This document shows positions 8,328 to 17,811 of a stretch of DNA of 64,000 nucleotides, piece after piece. Below the pieces are notes generated by a model, which was not told the DNA's origin, made no database searches, and saw only the letters and a list, made by a program, of their open reading frames with translations. The first letter of the stretch is position 1. Every line of letters begins with the position of its first letter. The stretch lies in assembly GCA_902800365.1 (NCBI GenBank), contig CADCEF010000002.1, positions 62,001-126,000 of the forward strand. Direction: 5' to 3'. Origin of the DNA: an uncultured Prevotella sp. Its GTDB lineage: Bacteria > Bacteroidota > Bacteroidia > Bacteroidales > Bacteroidaceae. The position numbers and the translations under genes were made by a program.

Positions 8328-10273
8328 ATCAGCGTCGCGTACTCAGCGCTATAGCGAAGCATCTGATGTGCATAGCTCTCGCCATAGTAAACCAGAACAT
8401 CGCATATCTCATTCTTCTCGTTGTAAACAGGCAACAGCTGAGGATTAATAAATCCCTTATATGGTGCAAGGTTCAAGCGCTTATAACGCTCTAAGACCTC
8501 AGCATGCAACTCTGCATCCACCTTAACGGCATAACGCTCCACAAGATCTCTTGCTGCCTCATAGTCGCCTTCGCTCTTTATACGCTGAATCTCAGCAAGC
8601 AGCTGGGCTATAAGGGCACGAAGCTTAGGATAATCCGTGATTTCAACGTATGTCTTACCATCGCGCTTAACCATCTTGATAGCATCGCCTTTCTCATAGC
8701 ACCAATGGGCTATAAGGGCACGATTACGCATGTGGGCCTCTTCTATCTGATTGCCTGGGGTGATACGTATAAGCTGAGTCATCAGACCGTTCATCATATA
8801 TGTGTAATACTGCGACATATATGCCTTTTCATCGGGAACTAATCCAAGCTCTATCAGCTTTGGGTCGGCTATGTAATACAGTCCGAAGAGATCGGCTCTC
8901 GCCTCTTCTATCGTACTGCTATAAGCCTTCAGCGCATCAGGGTCTACACCTGGAAGCAGCTGTCCGCTACCATGACCTAAGCACTCATGCAGGTCGGTAT
9001 GCAGATCATCACACACATCACCATATTTCTCGATTATATCGAGTGTTTCCTTGTCGATAACAAACTCCTCCTTGAAACCGCTTCCGCGCGAGGCCTTGTT
9101 ATACGCATCAGTAATATTGCTTATGGTAATACTCTTGCTACCGTACTGGGCTCTAATCCAGTCGGCATTTGGCAGGTTAATACCTATTGCCGTTGCAGGA
9201 TACTCATCGCCACCAAGCATAGCAGCACAGATAACATTGGCTGACACGCCCTTCACCACTGGCTTGCGGAAACGAGGGTCAACAGGCGAGTGGTCCTCAA
9301 ACCACTGAGCGTTCTTGCTTATAGTCTGAGTGCGATGCGTAGCCTCCTCGTCGATATACTCCACAAGTCCTTCCCACGAACCTTTCAAGCCTAAGGGATC
9401 GCCATACACCTCGATGAATCCGTTGATGAAGTCGATAGCAGAATCATGCTCTTTCAGCCATTCAACACAATATTTATTGAAAGTCTGCAAATCGCCTGTC
9501 TTATAATAAGTTATGAGCTCAAAAATTACCTTTTTCTGCTGCTCATTCTCTGCCACTTCAAGCGCTTTCTCCAACCAATATATAATATGGTATATAGCGT
9601 TAGAGTATTTTCCGCCAGCCTTCCATACCAGCTCCTTCACCTCGCCATCCTCCTTTACAAGGGTTGAGTTCAGTCCATACGAAGGTGGAGTGTCAGGATT
9701 CTGCTCATTTTGCTTCATTCCATCGTAGAAAGCCTCAGCCTCGGCCTGGGTAACCCCATCGTAGAAGTTACAAGCCGATGTTACCAGCAAGTCCTCACCG
9801 TCAGCCTGATTAACACGCTTAGACATCACGGTTTCATCGAAGATTACTGGGAAGAGCTCATCGCACATCTCATCGATTGATTCGCCCGATTTCAACGGCA
9901 GTTTACCTGCTTCTACCCTATGCAGGGCATCGCGAAGATATTCGGCTGTGAATTCAGGCTTGAACTTCTCGCATCCATAATGATGGTGAATACCGCTTGA
10001 GAACCACACACGCTTAAGATACACTTCAAGCGCCTTGAACTCATCGGTATCGTGCGATATATTCATATCAACATATACAACCTCCAACATCTTGCGGATG
10101 CGGAGGTTGTATTTTCCAAACTGATCAAATGTAATGTCTCTCCCGAACAAAGTGGCTTTCGAGAGATAGTAGACTAATGTTTTCTGCTTCAACGAAAGCT
10201 TTTCAAAGCCGTTCAAACGATATCTGAGCATTTGCAAGTCAGCAAAACGCTCGTTCTGATAGTTGAATTCCAC
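8324..10273 (-). CDS. Dipeptidyl peptidase III (M49 metallopeptidase)
   Basis: A 649-aa zinc exopeptidase that removes dipeptides from peptide N-termini. The M49 zinc motif is HECLGH (429-434). The third ligand lies in EEARAD (456-461). No signal peptide is seen, so it is probably cytoplasmic and works on peptides taken up by the cell. The start lies 3 bp after the AraC-type regulator stop, so the two are translated from one message. The Cys inside HExxGH (HECLGH) is the form usual in Bacteroidota enzymes. Confidence 0.93.
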   Translation of the reverse strand: MEFNYQNERFADLQMLRYRLNGFEKLSLKQKTLVYYLSKATLFGRDITFDQFGKYNLRIRKMLEVVYVDMNISHDTDEFKALEVYLKRVWFSSGIHHHYGCEKFKPEFTAEYLRDALHRVEAGKLPLKSGESIDEMCDELFPVIFDETVMSKRVNQADGEDLLVTSACNFYDGVTQAEAEAFYDGMKQNEQNPDTPPSYGLNSTLVKEDGEVKELVWKAGGKYSNAIYHIIYWLEKALEVAENEQQKKVIFELITYYKTGDLQTFNKYCVEWLKEHDSAIDFINGFIEVYGDPLGLKGSWEGLVEYIDEEATHRTQTISKNAQWFEDHSPVDPRFRKPVVKGVSANVICAAMLGGDEYPATAIGINLPNADWIRAQYGSKSITISNITDAYNKASRGSGFKEEFVIDKETLDIIEKYGDVCDDLHTDLHECLGHGSGQLLPGVDPDALKAYSSTIEEARADLFGLYYIADPKLIELGLVPDEKAYMSQYYTYMMNGLMTQLIRITPGNQIEEAHMRNRALIAHWCYEKGDAIKMVKRDGKTYVEITDYPKLRALIAQLLAEIQRIKSEGDYEAARDLVERYAVKVDAELHAEVLERYKRLNLAPYKGFINPQLLPVYNEKNEICDVLVYYGESYAHQMLRYSAEYATLI

Positions 10274-10276
10274 TGA

Positions 10277-10765
10277 TTACTTCTTCTCTGTTTTCTTTTC
10301 TGTCTTTGGTTTGCGACCACGTTTTGCCTCAGTCTTCTTCATTGAAGGATGCTGCATAAGGTGCTGCATGCGATAGTCACGTGGAGTCATACCCATAACT
10401 CTGTAGAAAGATGCGTAGAACGACTGGCGGTTAGCAAAACCTACCATATCACTCACCTCTTCCATACGTAAATCCTGAAAACGCTTGTCAACAAGGATGG
10501 TCATAGCCTCGTCAATTCTGTACTTATTAACAAATGATGTGTAATTCATATGGAAACGTACATTAACGACAGCTGAAATGTAGCGGGTATTAGTGCCTAA
10601 TTCTTCTGCCAGCTTCTTTGCTGAGAAATCCTTGTCACGATACTTCTTCTGCATGACGATGATGTTCATGATTTTCTCCTGCATCTCGTCCATCATCTTT
10701 GGGCTTACCAAACTTCTGTAAGCTGCTTCTTTTTCTTTTTTTTCTGTAATGTTGTACTTTGCCAT
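10277..10765 (-). CDS. AraC-type HTH regulator, DNA-binding domain only
   Basis: A 162-aa protein. Residues about 45-135 hold the two helix-turn-helices of the AraC/XylS family (SAKKLAEELGTNTRYISAVV and MEEVSDMVGFANRQSFYASF), with the usual TPRDYR ending. There is no sensor domain, only a charged 40-residue N-terminus and a lysine-rich tail with an RGRKPK AT-hook-like motif. It is the first gene of the unit with DPP III and is divergent from recQ. Ligand and targets are unknown. Confidence 0.85.
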   Translation of the reverse strand: MAKYNITEKKEKEAAYRSLVSPKMMDEMQEKIMNIIVMQKKYRDKDFSAKKLAEELGTNTRYISAVVNVRFHMNYTSFVNKYRIDEAMTILVDKRFQDLRMEEVSDMVGFANRQSFYASFYRVMGMTPRDYRMQHLMQHPSMKKTEAKRGRKPKTEKKTEKK

Positions 10766-10792
10766 TTGCGTTTGCTAAATTTTAATGATGTG

Positions 10793-10800
10793 CAAAATTA
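10793..10800 (-). promoter_or_regulatory. -7 promoter box of the AraC-DPP III unit
   Basis: TAATTTTG on the minus strand, 27 bp before the start codon. Confidence 0.5.
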
Positions 10801-10854
10801 GAAAGATTTTTTGAATTAGCAAGGGATTTAGAAGAAAATTTGTAAAAAATGTAG

Positions 10855-10862
10855 TACCTTTG
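10855..10862 (+). promoter_or_regulatory. -7 promoter box of recQ
   Basis: TACCTTTG, 18 bp before the recQ start codon. The nearest TTTG (10839-10842) is only 12 bp away, too close to be a normal -33 element. Confidence 0.5.
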
Positions 10863-10880
10863 CAGAAAATTTAGATATTT

Positions 10881-12704
10881 ATGGATATTTTTAGCGTTTT
10901 ACGAACATATTTCGGATACAATTCCTTCCGCCAGAATCAAGAAGAAATTATCAGACACGTCATCGCAGGCAACGATGCACTTGTGTTGATGCCTACGGGT
11001 GGAGGAAAGAGTATCTGCTACCAGATTCCTGCACTCACAATGTCAGGAATTACGATAGTTATTTCGCCACTCATAAGCCTTATGAAAGACCAGGTAGAGG
11101 CACTCCGTTCAAACGGCATCGAGGCTGAGGCTCTCAACAGCGGGAACGACGTTACTGCCGATACCGTTATCCGTCGCAAATGCATGGCTGGACAGATAAA
11201 GCTGCTCTACATATCGCCTGAGAAGGTGATGGCCGAGATGGACTATCTGCTTAAGAACATCAACATATCGCTATTTGCCATCGATGAGGCTCACTGCATA
11301 AGTCAGTGGGGCCACGATTTCCGCCCTGAATACACCCAGCTGGGCATCCTGCGTGAAAAGTTCCCCGATGTTCCTATGATGGCGCTAACAGCCACAGCCG
11401 ATAAGATTACCCGCCACGATATCATCGAGCAGTTAAAGCTAAGGAATGCGCGCGAGTTCGTGTCAAGTTTCGACCGCCCCAACCTCAGCCTGTCAGTAAA
11501 ACGCGGATATAAAAGTGCCGAGAAGATGCACTTCATCCTTAACTTCATCAAGGCCCGCCCTAACGATGCTGGCATCATCTACTGTCTGAGTCGCAAGACT
11601 ACTGAGAAAGTAGCAGCCGACCTGCGCAAAAAGGGCATTAACGCAGCTGCTTACCACGCTGGTCTCTCTAATCTCGAACGCAGTCAGACTCAGGAGCAGT
11701 TCAAGAACGACCAGCTCTTGGTGGTCTGCGCCACCATCGCCTTCGGAATGGGTATCGACAAGAGCAACGTGCGCTGGGTAATCCACTTCAACATGCCCAA
11801 GAGCATCGAGAGCTTCTATCAGGAGATTGGTCGCGCTGGTCGTGATGGCGCCCCTGCCGATACCGTGCTTTTCTACTCGCTTGCTGATATCATACAGCTT
11901 ACTGAGTTTGCACGCCAGAGCGGACAGCAGGATGTAAACATGGGCAAGCTCAAGCGCATGCAGGAGTATGCTGAGTCGAGCGTATGTCGTCGAAGGATAC
12001 TGCTCAACTACTTCAGCGAGCAGACTGATCACGACTGCGACAACTGCGATATCTGCGAGAATCCCCCACGCCGTTTCGATGGCACCAAATACGTACAGAT
12101 GGCCCTTAGTGCCGCCAAGCGAACAAACGAGGAGATAAGGGTCTCTACCATCATCGAGATTCTTAAGGGCATGCGCTCGCCAAGCATCGTGCGCCATGGC
12201 TACGACCAGCTCAAGACGTTCGGAGTGGGTCGCGACGTGAGTCTTAACGACTGGCAGGACTATCTGCTGCAGATGCTCCAGATGGGATTCATCGAGATAG
12301 CCTACAACGACGGCAACAAGGTGAAGGTTACTGATATTGGCGACGATGTGCTATACGGACGCAAGACAGCCGAGCTGTGCGTCATCGACCATAGCGCTAA
12401 GGAAGAGCCTAAGAAGAAACCCAAGCTGCGCCTCGAGATACCCACCATCACCATCCCAGGCCTTCCTCCCACCACTGGCATCGAAGACCCCAAGCTGTTC
12501 GAAGCCCTTCGCCAGCTCCGAAAAGCGTGTGCCGAAGAAGAAGGTTTCCCACCCTACATCGTTTTCAGCGATAAGGTGCTCCATTCACTCGCCACTATAA
12601 AGCCCACCACCCTAGATCAGTTTGGCAACATTGCAGGCATCGGCGAGCACAAAAAAGGCAAGTATGGTGCCCGTTTTGTAGAGCTCATCCAAAAGTACGT
12701 TTAA
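10881..12704 (+). CDS. recQ: ATP-dependent DNA helicase RecQ
   Basis: A 607-aa superfamily 2 helicase for recombination and fork repair. The Walker A motif PTGGGKS is at 38-44 and the DEAH box at 135-138, with the aromatic-rich loop HCISQWGHDFRP behind it. Motif VI is GRAGRDG. The zinc-binding RQC segment is CRRRILLNYF...CDNCDIC, followed by a winged helix. An HRDC domain fills the last 80 residues, giving the full RecQ-RQC-HRDC layout. Codons are C-rich compared with carB further right. No partner gene is adjacent. Confidence 0.96.
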   Translation: MDIFSVLRTYFGYNSFRQNQEEIIRHVIAGNDALVLMPTGGGKSICYQIPALTMSGITIVISPLISLMKDQVEALRSNGIEAEALNSGNDVTADTVIRRKCMAGQIKLLYISPEKVMAEMDYLLKNINISLFAIDEAHCISQWGHDFRPEYTQLGILREKFPDVPMMALTATADKITRHDIIEQLKLRNAREFVSSFDRPNLSLSVKRGYKSAEKMHFILNFIKARPNDAGIIYCLSRKTTEKVAADLRKKGINAAAYHAGLSNLERSQTQEQFKNDQLLVVCATIAFGMGIDKSNVRWVIHFNMPKSIESFYQEIGRAGRDGAPADTVLFYSLADIIQLTEFARQSGQQDVNMGKLKRMQEYAESSVCRRRILLNYFSEQTDHDCDNCDICENPPRRFDGTKYVQMALSAAKRTNEEIRVSTIIEILKGMRSPSIVRHGYDQLKTFGVGRDVSLNDWQDYLLQMLQMGFIEIAYNDGNKVKVTDIGDDVLYGRKTAELCVIDHSAKEEPKKKPKLRLEIPTITIPGLPPTTGIEDPKLFEALRQLRKACAEEEGFPPYIVFSDKVLHSLATIKPTTLDQFGNIAGIGEHKKGKYGARFVELIQKYV

Positions 12705-12790
12705 GTGCATATTTACACCTTATTATAATAGTAAAAGGCAAAAATAAACTAAAAAACGGGCATAAAAATGTCACTTTTTGCTAAAAACGA

Positions 12791-12812
12791 GCACAGAATC
12801 GCGATTTTGTGC
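12791..12812. promoter_or_regulatory. 22-bp near-perfect palindrome at the GT5-gene promoter (candidate operator)
   Basis: GCACA..TGTGC arms flank AATCGCGATT, so 20 of 22 positions are self-complementary and the other two form a G-T pair. The centre is about 33 bp before the predicted transcript start, where RNA polymerase would sit. Confidence 0.6.
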
Positions 12813-12823
12813 AAAATTATTAG

Positions 12824-12831
12824 TACCTTTG
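12824..12831 (+). promoter_or_regulatory. -7 promoter box of the GT5-like gene
   Basis: TACCTTTG. The ATG at 12833 is 2 bp behind the box, at or before the transcript start, so it is unlikely to be the true start codon; the ATG at 12851 is preferred. Confidence 0.6.
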
Positions 12832-12850
12832 CATGGTAAAATCATCTAAG

Positions 12851-13666
12851 ATGGCTAAGAAAAAGATATTATTCATCAATCAGGAGATCACTCCTTACGT
12901 CCCCGACAATTCACTGTCGCTCATGGGAAAAGAGCTTCCTAAGGTAATGCAGGAGCGTAGTCACGAGATCCGCACTTTCATGCCTAAGTGGGGCAATATC
13001 AATGAGCGCCGCGGTCAGTTGCACGAAGTCATCCGACTCTCGGGTATGAACCTTATCATTAACGACACCGATCATCCCTTGATCATCAAGGTAGCATCTA
13101 TCCAGTCAGCTCGCGTACAGGTATATTTCATCGATAACGATGACTACTTCGGAAAGCGACTCATTGAGCGCGATGAGGCAGGTGTTGAGTATGAAGATAA
13201 TGGCGAACGCGCTATATTCTTTGCACGTGGTGTGCTCGAAACGGTTAAGAAGCTGCGCTGGGTTCCCGATATCATCCACTGTCAGGGTTGGATGAGCGGC
13301 GTTGTTCCCTTCTACATAAAGACAGCCTATAGCGACGAACCATCGTTTGCAGAGACCAAGGTTGTAACATCGCTCTACGATAAGACTCTGCAGAAGGACT
13401 TCGGAGGCGATTTCAAGCAGTTCCTCGAGTTCCGCGATGCCAAGGCATCACTTTTAGGCGACTATAAGGATACCTTCGACTTCGACGAGCTCAACAAGCT
13501 GGCAATCGATTATAGCGATGGTGTTATCCAGGCTGTCCCAGGCGTCGAGAAGCAGTTGCTCGACTATGCCAAAGCCAAGAACATCCCGCTGTTAGGATAT
13601 CATGAGGACTTTGCCGATGCCTACGAGACATTCTACGAGTCGCTCTATCCAAACGAGGCCGAATAA
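12851..13666 (+). CDS. Half-length glycogen/starch synthase-like protein (GT5 N-terminal domain)
   Basis: A 271-aa protein matching only the N-terminal Rossmann half of ADP-glucose-type starch synthases (GT5). It shows KKILFINQEITPYVPDNSLS at the start, KVMQERSHEIRTFMPKWG, and PDIIHCQGWMSGVVP, corresponding to the DIVHCHDW block. The C-terminal half, which carries the sugar-nucleotide site, is absent and no second frame supplies it. Short forms of this kind are common in Bacteroidota and are annotated glycogen synthase, but catalysis is unproven. A longer frame exists from 12833 but conflicts with the promoter. The DUF4270 gene follows after 28 bp. Confidence 0.8.
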   Translation: MAKKKILFINQEITPYVPDNSLSLMGKELPKVMQERSHEIRTFMPKWGNINERRGQLHEVIRLSGMNLIINDTDHPLIIKVASIQSARVQVYFIDNDDYFGKRLIERDEAGVEYEDNGERAIFFARGVLETVKKLRWVPDIIHCQGWMSGVVPFYIKTAYSDEPSFAETKVVTSLYDKTLQKDFGGDFKQFLEFRDAKASLLGDYKDTFDFDELNKLAIDYSDGVIQAVPGVEKQLLDYAKAKNIPLLGYHEDFADAYETFYESLYPNEAE

Positions 13667-13694
13667 GTATTTGAACTAAGATATATTTTCATAC

Positions 13695-15200
13695 ATGAAA
13701 CTAAGATTGTTTACAGCGATTGCGTTTATAGCAATGGCGATGATTTCTTGTACCGAGGATACCGACACCATCGGATCGTCTATCACAAACGATACCGACA
13801 GGCTGTTATTCTCAACAGGTGTCTACAACGCTACATCAAGATCTATATTGGCCGATTCAGTCTACTCGCATAATTCCGACTGCTATTTCGGAATGGTGAA
13901 GGACCCCGAGACTAATACCTATGTAAAGAGCGACATCATGGCTCAGTTCAACATGATCGAGGGTTTCAGCCTTCCCAGCGAGGATAAGATGCTGAGCAAG
14001 ATCGACGGCGAGGTAGTAGCCGACTCATGCTGTATCTCACTCTTTGTGAAGTACTCAAAGTCGTACGGCGACACCCTTAATGCCATGAAGATGCGCGTAT
14101 CCGAGCTTAACGCCCCTATCGACGATAAGTACACCCACTATAGCAACTTCGACCTGAAGAAGAACGGATACATCCGCAACGACGGACTCAAGATCAATAA
14201 GATGTTCACTGTACGCGACCTGAAGCTCACTGATGGCAACCTTTACAGTCTGCAGCACAACATCCCCTATCAGGGCACATCAAGCGATAGCGGCTACTAC
14301 GACCGCATTCTCATCCCAATGAATGTTCCTTATACCGCCAAAGACGGCCGTACATATAATAACTACGGAACATACGTAATGCGCACTTACTACGAGCACC
14401 CAGAGTATTTCACTAACTCTTACCGCTTTGTACACAACGTGTGCCCAGGCTTCAACTTCGAGATTACCGATGGTCTTGGCGTGATGGCAAACATCATGGA
14501 GATCGACATCCAGATGTTCTACAACTTCATCACCCCTACCGACACCACAGCCTATACATCTGTATATCTGTCGTCAACACCTGAGGTTCTGCAGACAGCC
14601 CACATCGTTAACGACCGCAAGGCTCTCGAGGATCTGGTCAACGATAACAGCTGCACCTACCTCAAGTCGCCCGCAGGCATCTTCACCGAGGTAACACTGC
14701 CAGTAGATGAGATTTCTCAGGCTCACGCCAACGACTCACTGCTCTCAGTAAGCGTCACCTTCAACCGCCAGAACAGCAATGTCGACGCCTCTAACCCCAT
14801 CAGCACACCTTCAAGCATACTGATGGTTCACAAGGACAGCCTGTACTCATTCTTCGAGAATAAGACCATGTACGACCACAAGAGCTCGTTCTACGCTGCG
14901 CTCAGCTCTACCAACACCTACTCATTCAACAGTATTGGTAACATCATCACACTGATGGCTCGACAGAAGGCTGAGGGACTTAAGAGCGACCCCGACTGGG
15001 TGGCTAAGCATCCTGACTGGAACAAGGTAGTGCTTGTGCCCATCTCAACCACAGTTAAGTACAGCAGCGACTACTATGGCAATACCACCAGCACCGTTTC
15101 GGCTGTTGGTAACCAGTTAGGCCTATCAAGCACCAAGCTTGTTGGCGGACCTAACTCACCTATCGAGGTAAAGGTAATCTATGCCAAGTTTAACGATTGA
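13695..15200 (+). CDS. DUF4270 lipoprotein
   Basis: A 501-aa lipoprotein with signal MKLRLFTAIAFIAMAMISC (lipid-modified Cys19). It is followed by the family's typical start, TDTIGSSITNDTDRL, and long beta-rich stretches without catalytic motifs. DUF4270 proteins are restricted to Bacteroidota and have no established function. The gene sits directly behind the GT5-like gene, a pairing I recall from other Bacteroidales, so a shared envelope or glycan role is possible but unproven. Plus-strand bases are markedly C-rich. Confidence 0.88.
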   Translation: MKLRLFTAIAFIAMAMISCTEDTDTIGSSITNDTDRLLFSTGVYNATSRSILADSVYSHNSDCYFGMVKDPETNTYVKSDIMAQFNMIEGFSLPSEDKMLSKIDGEVVADSCCISLFVKYSKSYGDTLNAMKMRVSELNAPIDDKYTHYSNFDLKKNGYIRNDGLKINKMFTVRDLKLTDGNLYSLQHNIPYQGTSSDSGYYDRILIPMNVPYTAKDGRTYNNYGTYVMRTYYEHPEYFTNSYRFVHNVCPGFNFEITDGLGVMANIMEIDIQMFYNFITPTDTTAYTSVYLSSTPEVLQTAHIVNDRKALEDLVNDNSCTYLKSPAGIFTEVTLPVDEISQAHANDSLLSVSVTFNRQNSNVDASNPISTPSSILMVHKDSLYSFFENKTMYDHKSSFYAALSSTNTYSFNSIGNIITLMARQKAEGLKSDPDWVAKHPDWNKVVLVPISTTVKYSSDYYGNTTSTVSAVGNQLGLSSTKLVGGPNSPIEVKVIYAKFND

Positions 15201-15205
15201 TTATT

Positions 15206-15337
15206 ATGGCCGACGGATTTTTAGAGAAGCATCACGAGGATTACGAAGCCCGCAAAGCAGCTTGGATCCGCAAGAAGAAACATCTTCCCAAGGCTAAACC
15301 CAGAAATATAGAGCGTCCAGAAGACTGGGCGCTCTAA
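15206..15337 (+). CDS. 43-aa basic small protein
   Basis: A short frame from ATG 15206 to TAA 15335, starting 5 bp after the DUF4270 stop. The protein begins MADGFLEKHHEDYEARKAAW, has a lysine/arginine patch (RKKKHLPKAKPR) and ends in ERPEDWAL. Tiny ORFs starting MAD-x-[YF]-LE are common in Bacteroidales, sometimes misnamed dehydrogenase. Strict spacing to the upstream gene and good codon use argue that it is real. Function unknown. Confidence 0.65.
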   Translation: MADGFLEKHHEDYEARKAAWIRKKKHLPKAKPRNIERPEDWAL

Positions 15338-15342
15338 TTCTT

Positions 15343-17754
15343 TTATCCTATTATTTTAAACTTAGCGAACTTTAGCAGCAACTGCTTCGTACCAGCGTTA
15401 CGGAACTCCACCGTAGCCTTGGTGTTCTCGCCCGTACCCTCTATCCGCACCACCGTGCCCACACCAAATCGCTGATGCTCTATCCTTGCCCCCTCGTGCA
15501 GATCGCTCGCACTCGGAGCCGATGCCATAGGTCGTGGAGCCACAGCGTTATACACACGCTTAAAGTTAGGTCCAAATGGGTCAACAGGCTTCTCCTGCTG
15601 TCGTGGAGCCACAGCGCGCGGCTTTGGGTCGGCCTTGAACTGCGTAGCCACTGGTCTTGGATTCTGCATCCACTCAGGGCCCTCGCTCTGGTATCGACTC
15701 CTGTTGCCTCCGTAAGTGTTACCTGTGCCGTAGGCACCACCGTCGTAGCGGTTAAACGGCTTTCTGCTCTCAGCACTGCCCGCTTCGCCATGAACCTCTA
15801 ATAGCTCAGGGTCAATGTCGCGGATAAATCGCGAAGGCGTGTCATACTCCATCCGTCCGTAGCGGAACCTGTTCTGCGCGCATGTCAGTATGCAGTGCTT
15901 CTCAGCACGCGTAATGGCCACATACAGCAGTCGTCGCTCCTCCTCCAGTTCTCGCATAGAGTTCGTACACATCGGACTTGGGAAGATGTTCTCCTCCAGT
16001 CCCACTACGAATACCGTTGGGAACTCCAGACCTTTCGCAGCATGTATCGTCATCAGCACCACCTTGTCGTTACTGTCACCCTCGTCACTGTCAAGGTCAG
16101 TAAGCAGCGCCACCTCCTGCAGGAAGTCAGGCAGATAAACCTCGTCGCCCATATCCTCCTCCTTTCGGCTCTCCACAAAGTCCTGCATACCGCCCAAGAA
16201 CTCCTCAAGGTTCTCCTGTCGCGACAAGTCCTCAGGGTTTCTTCCACTGTATATATCCTTGCTTATGCCAGAGTTCATTATTATGTCGTGACCTAATGTG
16301 TAGGCATCCTCCGTCTGCAGTCGCTCTATCCAGCCCTCTATCAGCTGTCGGAAGTTCTGCAGCTTTGTCATCGTGCCCTTGCTCACATCCATGGGAAACA
16401 GCCCAGGCTCCTTTATCACCTGCCACAAGCTCACTCCGTATGCCTGTGCCGTCTGTATTATCTTTCCCACCGTAGTGTCGCCTATTCCTCGCGCAGGGTA
16501 GTTTATTATGCGCTTAAACGCCTCCTCGTCGTTAGGGTTCGCTATCAGTCGGAAGTAAGCTATCACGTCCTTTATCTCCTTGCGCTGGTAGAAGCTCAGT
16601 CCTCCGTATATCCTGTACGGTATACCATCCTTGCGCATCTGCTCCTCAAAACTTCGGCTCTGCGAGTTAGTGCGGTAAAGTATGGCAAAGTCGCTCCAGC
16701 TGCAGCGGTCGTTAGCTTTCAGTCGCTTAATATCCTGCGTCACAATCATCGCCTCCTCGCGGTCGCTGTAGGCAGGCTTTAGCTGCAAGCGCTCGCCATG
16801 CTCGTTTTTCGAGAACACGTTCTTTGGAATCTGGCGTTCATTACGCCTGATGAGCGAGTTGGCCGCCTGCACTATCAGCTGTGTCGAACGGTAGTTCTGT
16901 TCCAGTTTAAACAGCTTCGCGTTGTCATACAAGCTCTGGAAGTTCAGTATGTTATCTATGTTCGCCCCACGGAAGCTGTATATACTCTGCGCATCGTCGC
17001 CCACCACGCACACCTTCTGTCGCTCCTGCGTCAGCTGATACACTATCTGCTGCTGTGCGTAGTTAGTGTCCTGATACTCATCCACCAGCACAAACTGGAA
17101 CTTCTCCACATATTTCCTGCGCACATCCTCGTGGTTCTTGAATAGTATCCACGTCTGCACCAGCAGGTCGTCAAAGTCCATTGCGTTCGCCTGTCGGCAT
17201 CTCTCCGCGTACCTTATATATATATTCGATACCTGAGGCCGCTTCTGACTCGCGTCGTCAGCCGCCCACGAGCTCTGCTGATACGCCTGCGGCAGCAGCA
17301 GATGGTTCTTCGCCATCGATATACGGTCGGCCACCGACGAAGGCTTATACACCTTATCGTCCAGCCCCATCTCCTTTATTATCGTTTTTACTAACGATCG
17401 CGCATCCGTTTGGTCGTAGATGGTAAAGTTCGAGTTATAACCTAATTTGTCAGCCTCTGCCCGCAGTATGCGCGCAAACACACTGTGGAATGTGCCCATC
17501 TGCAGGTATCGCGCCTGCTCTTCGCCCACCAGTCGGCCTATGCGCTCTTTCATCTCTCGCGCCGCCTTGTTCGTAAAGGTCAGAGCCAGTATCTGCCAAG
17601 GAGCCATTCCCTGCTGCAGCAGCCATGCTATCTTATATGTAAGCACGCGTGTTTTTCCTGATCCGGCACCCGCAATCACCAGACTGGCACCATCACAGTA
17701 TTCCACCGCAACGCGCTGACTATCATTCAGTTGTGTTAGTATATCACTATTCAT
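15343..17754 (-). CDS. uvrD: UvrD/PcrA-type ATP-dependent DNA helicase
   Basis: An 803-aa superfamily 1A helicase for nucleotide-excision or mismatch repair and replication. Walker A is AGAGSGKT (28-35). Motif II is VDEYQDTNYAQQQ, motif III GDDAQSIYSFRGA and motif IV QNYRST; motif V/VI are TIHAAKGLEF and LYVAITRAEK. The last 130 residues form a low-complexity linker and the small UvrD/PcrA C-terminal domain (GARIEHQRFGVGTVV). It is convergent with the 43-aa gene (5-bp gap). Its promoter is well formed and overlaps a large hairpin. Confidence 0.96.
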   Translation of the reverse strand: MNSDILTQLNDSQRVAVEYCDGASLVIAGAGSGKTRVLTYKIAWLLQQGMAPWQILALTFTNKAAREMKERIGRLVGEEQARYLQMGTFHSVFARILRAEADKLGYNSNFTIYDQTDARSLVKTIIKEMGLDDKVYKPSSVADRISMAKNHLLLPQAYQQSSWAADDASQKRPQVSNIYIRYAERCRQANAMDFDDLLVQTWILFKNHEDVRRKYVEKFQFVLVDEYQDTNYAQQQIVYQLTQERQKVCVVGDDAQSIYSFRGANIDNILNFQSLYDNAKLFKLEQNYRSTQLIVQAANSLIRRNERQIPKNVFSKNEHGERLQLKPAYSDREEAMIVTQDIKRLKANDRCSWSDFAILYRTNSQSRSFEEQMRKDGIPYRIYGGLSFYQRKEIKDVIAYFRLIANPNDEEAFKRIINYPARGIGDTTVGKIIQTAQAYGVSLWQVIKEPGLFPMDVSKGTMTKLQNFRQLIEGWIERLQTEDAYTLGHDIIMNSGISKDIYSGRNPEDLSRQENLEEFLGGMQDFVESRKEEDMGDEVYLPDFLQEVALLTDLDSDEGDSNDKVVLMTIHAAKGLEFPTVFVVGLEENIFPSPMCTNSMRELEEERRLLYVAITRAEKHCILTCAQNRFRYGRMEYDTPSRFIRDIDPELLEVHGEAGSAESRKPFNRYDGGAYGTGNTYGGNRSRYQSEGPEWMQNPRPVATQFKADPKPRAVAPRQQEKPVDPFGPNFKRVYNAVAPRPMASAPSASDLHEGARIEHQRFGVGTVVRIEGTGENTKATVEFRNAGTKQLLLKFAKFKIIG

Positions 17755-17780
17755 TTACACCTATTCTTGTATTGCAGATG

Positions 17781-17811
17781 CAAAGATACGAAATAAAGCC
17801 GAAAGCGCAAA
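17781..17811 (-). promoter_or_regulatory. Promoter of uvrD
   Basis: On the minus strand, TTTG at 17811-17808 and TATCTTTG at 17788-17781, spaced 19 bp. The start codon is 26 bp beyond the -7 box. Confidence 0.75.

Noticed and set aside
12833..12850. Upstream ATG of the GT5-like gene
   Set aside because: It directly abuts the -7 box, so it would lie at or before the transcript start.
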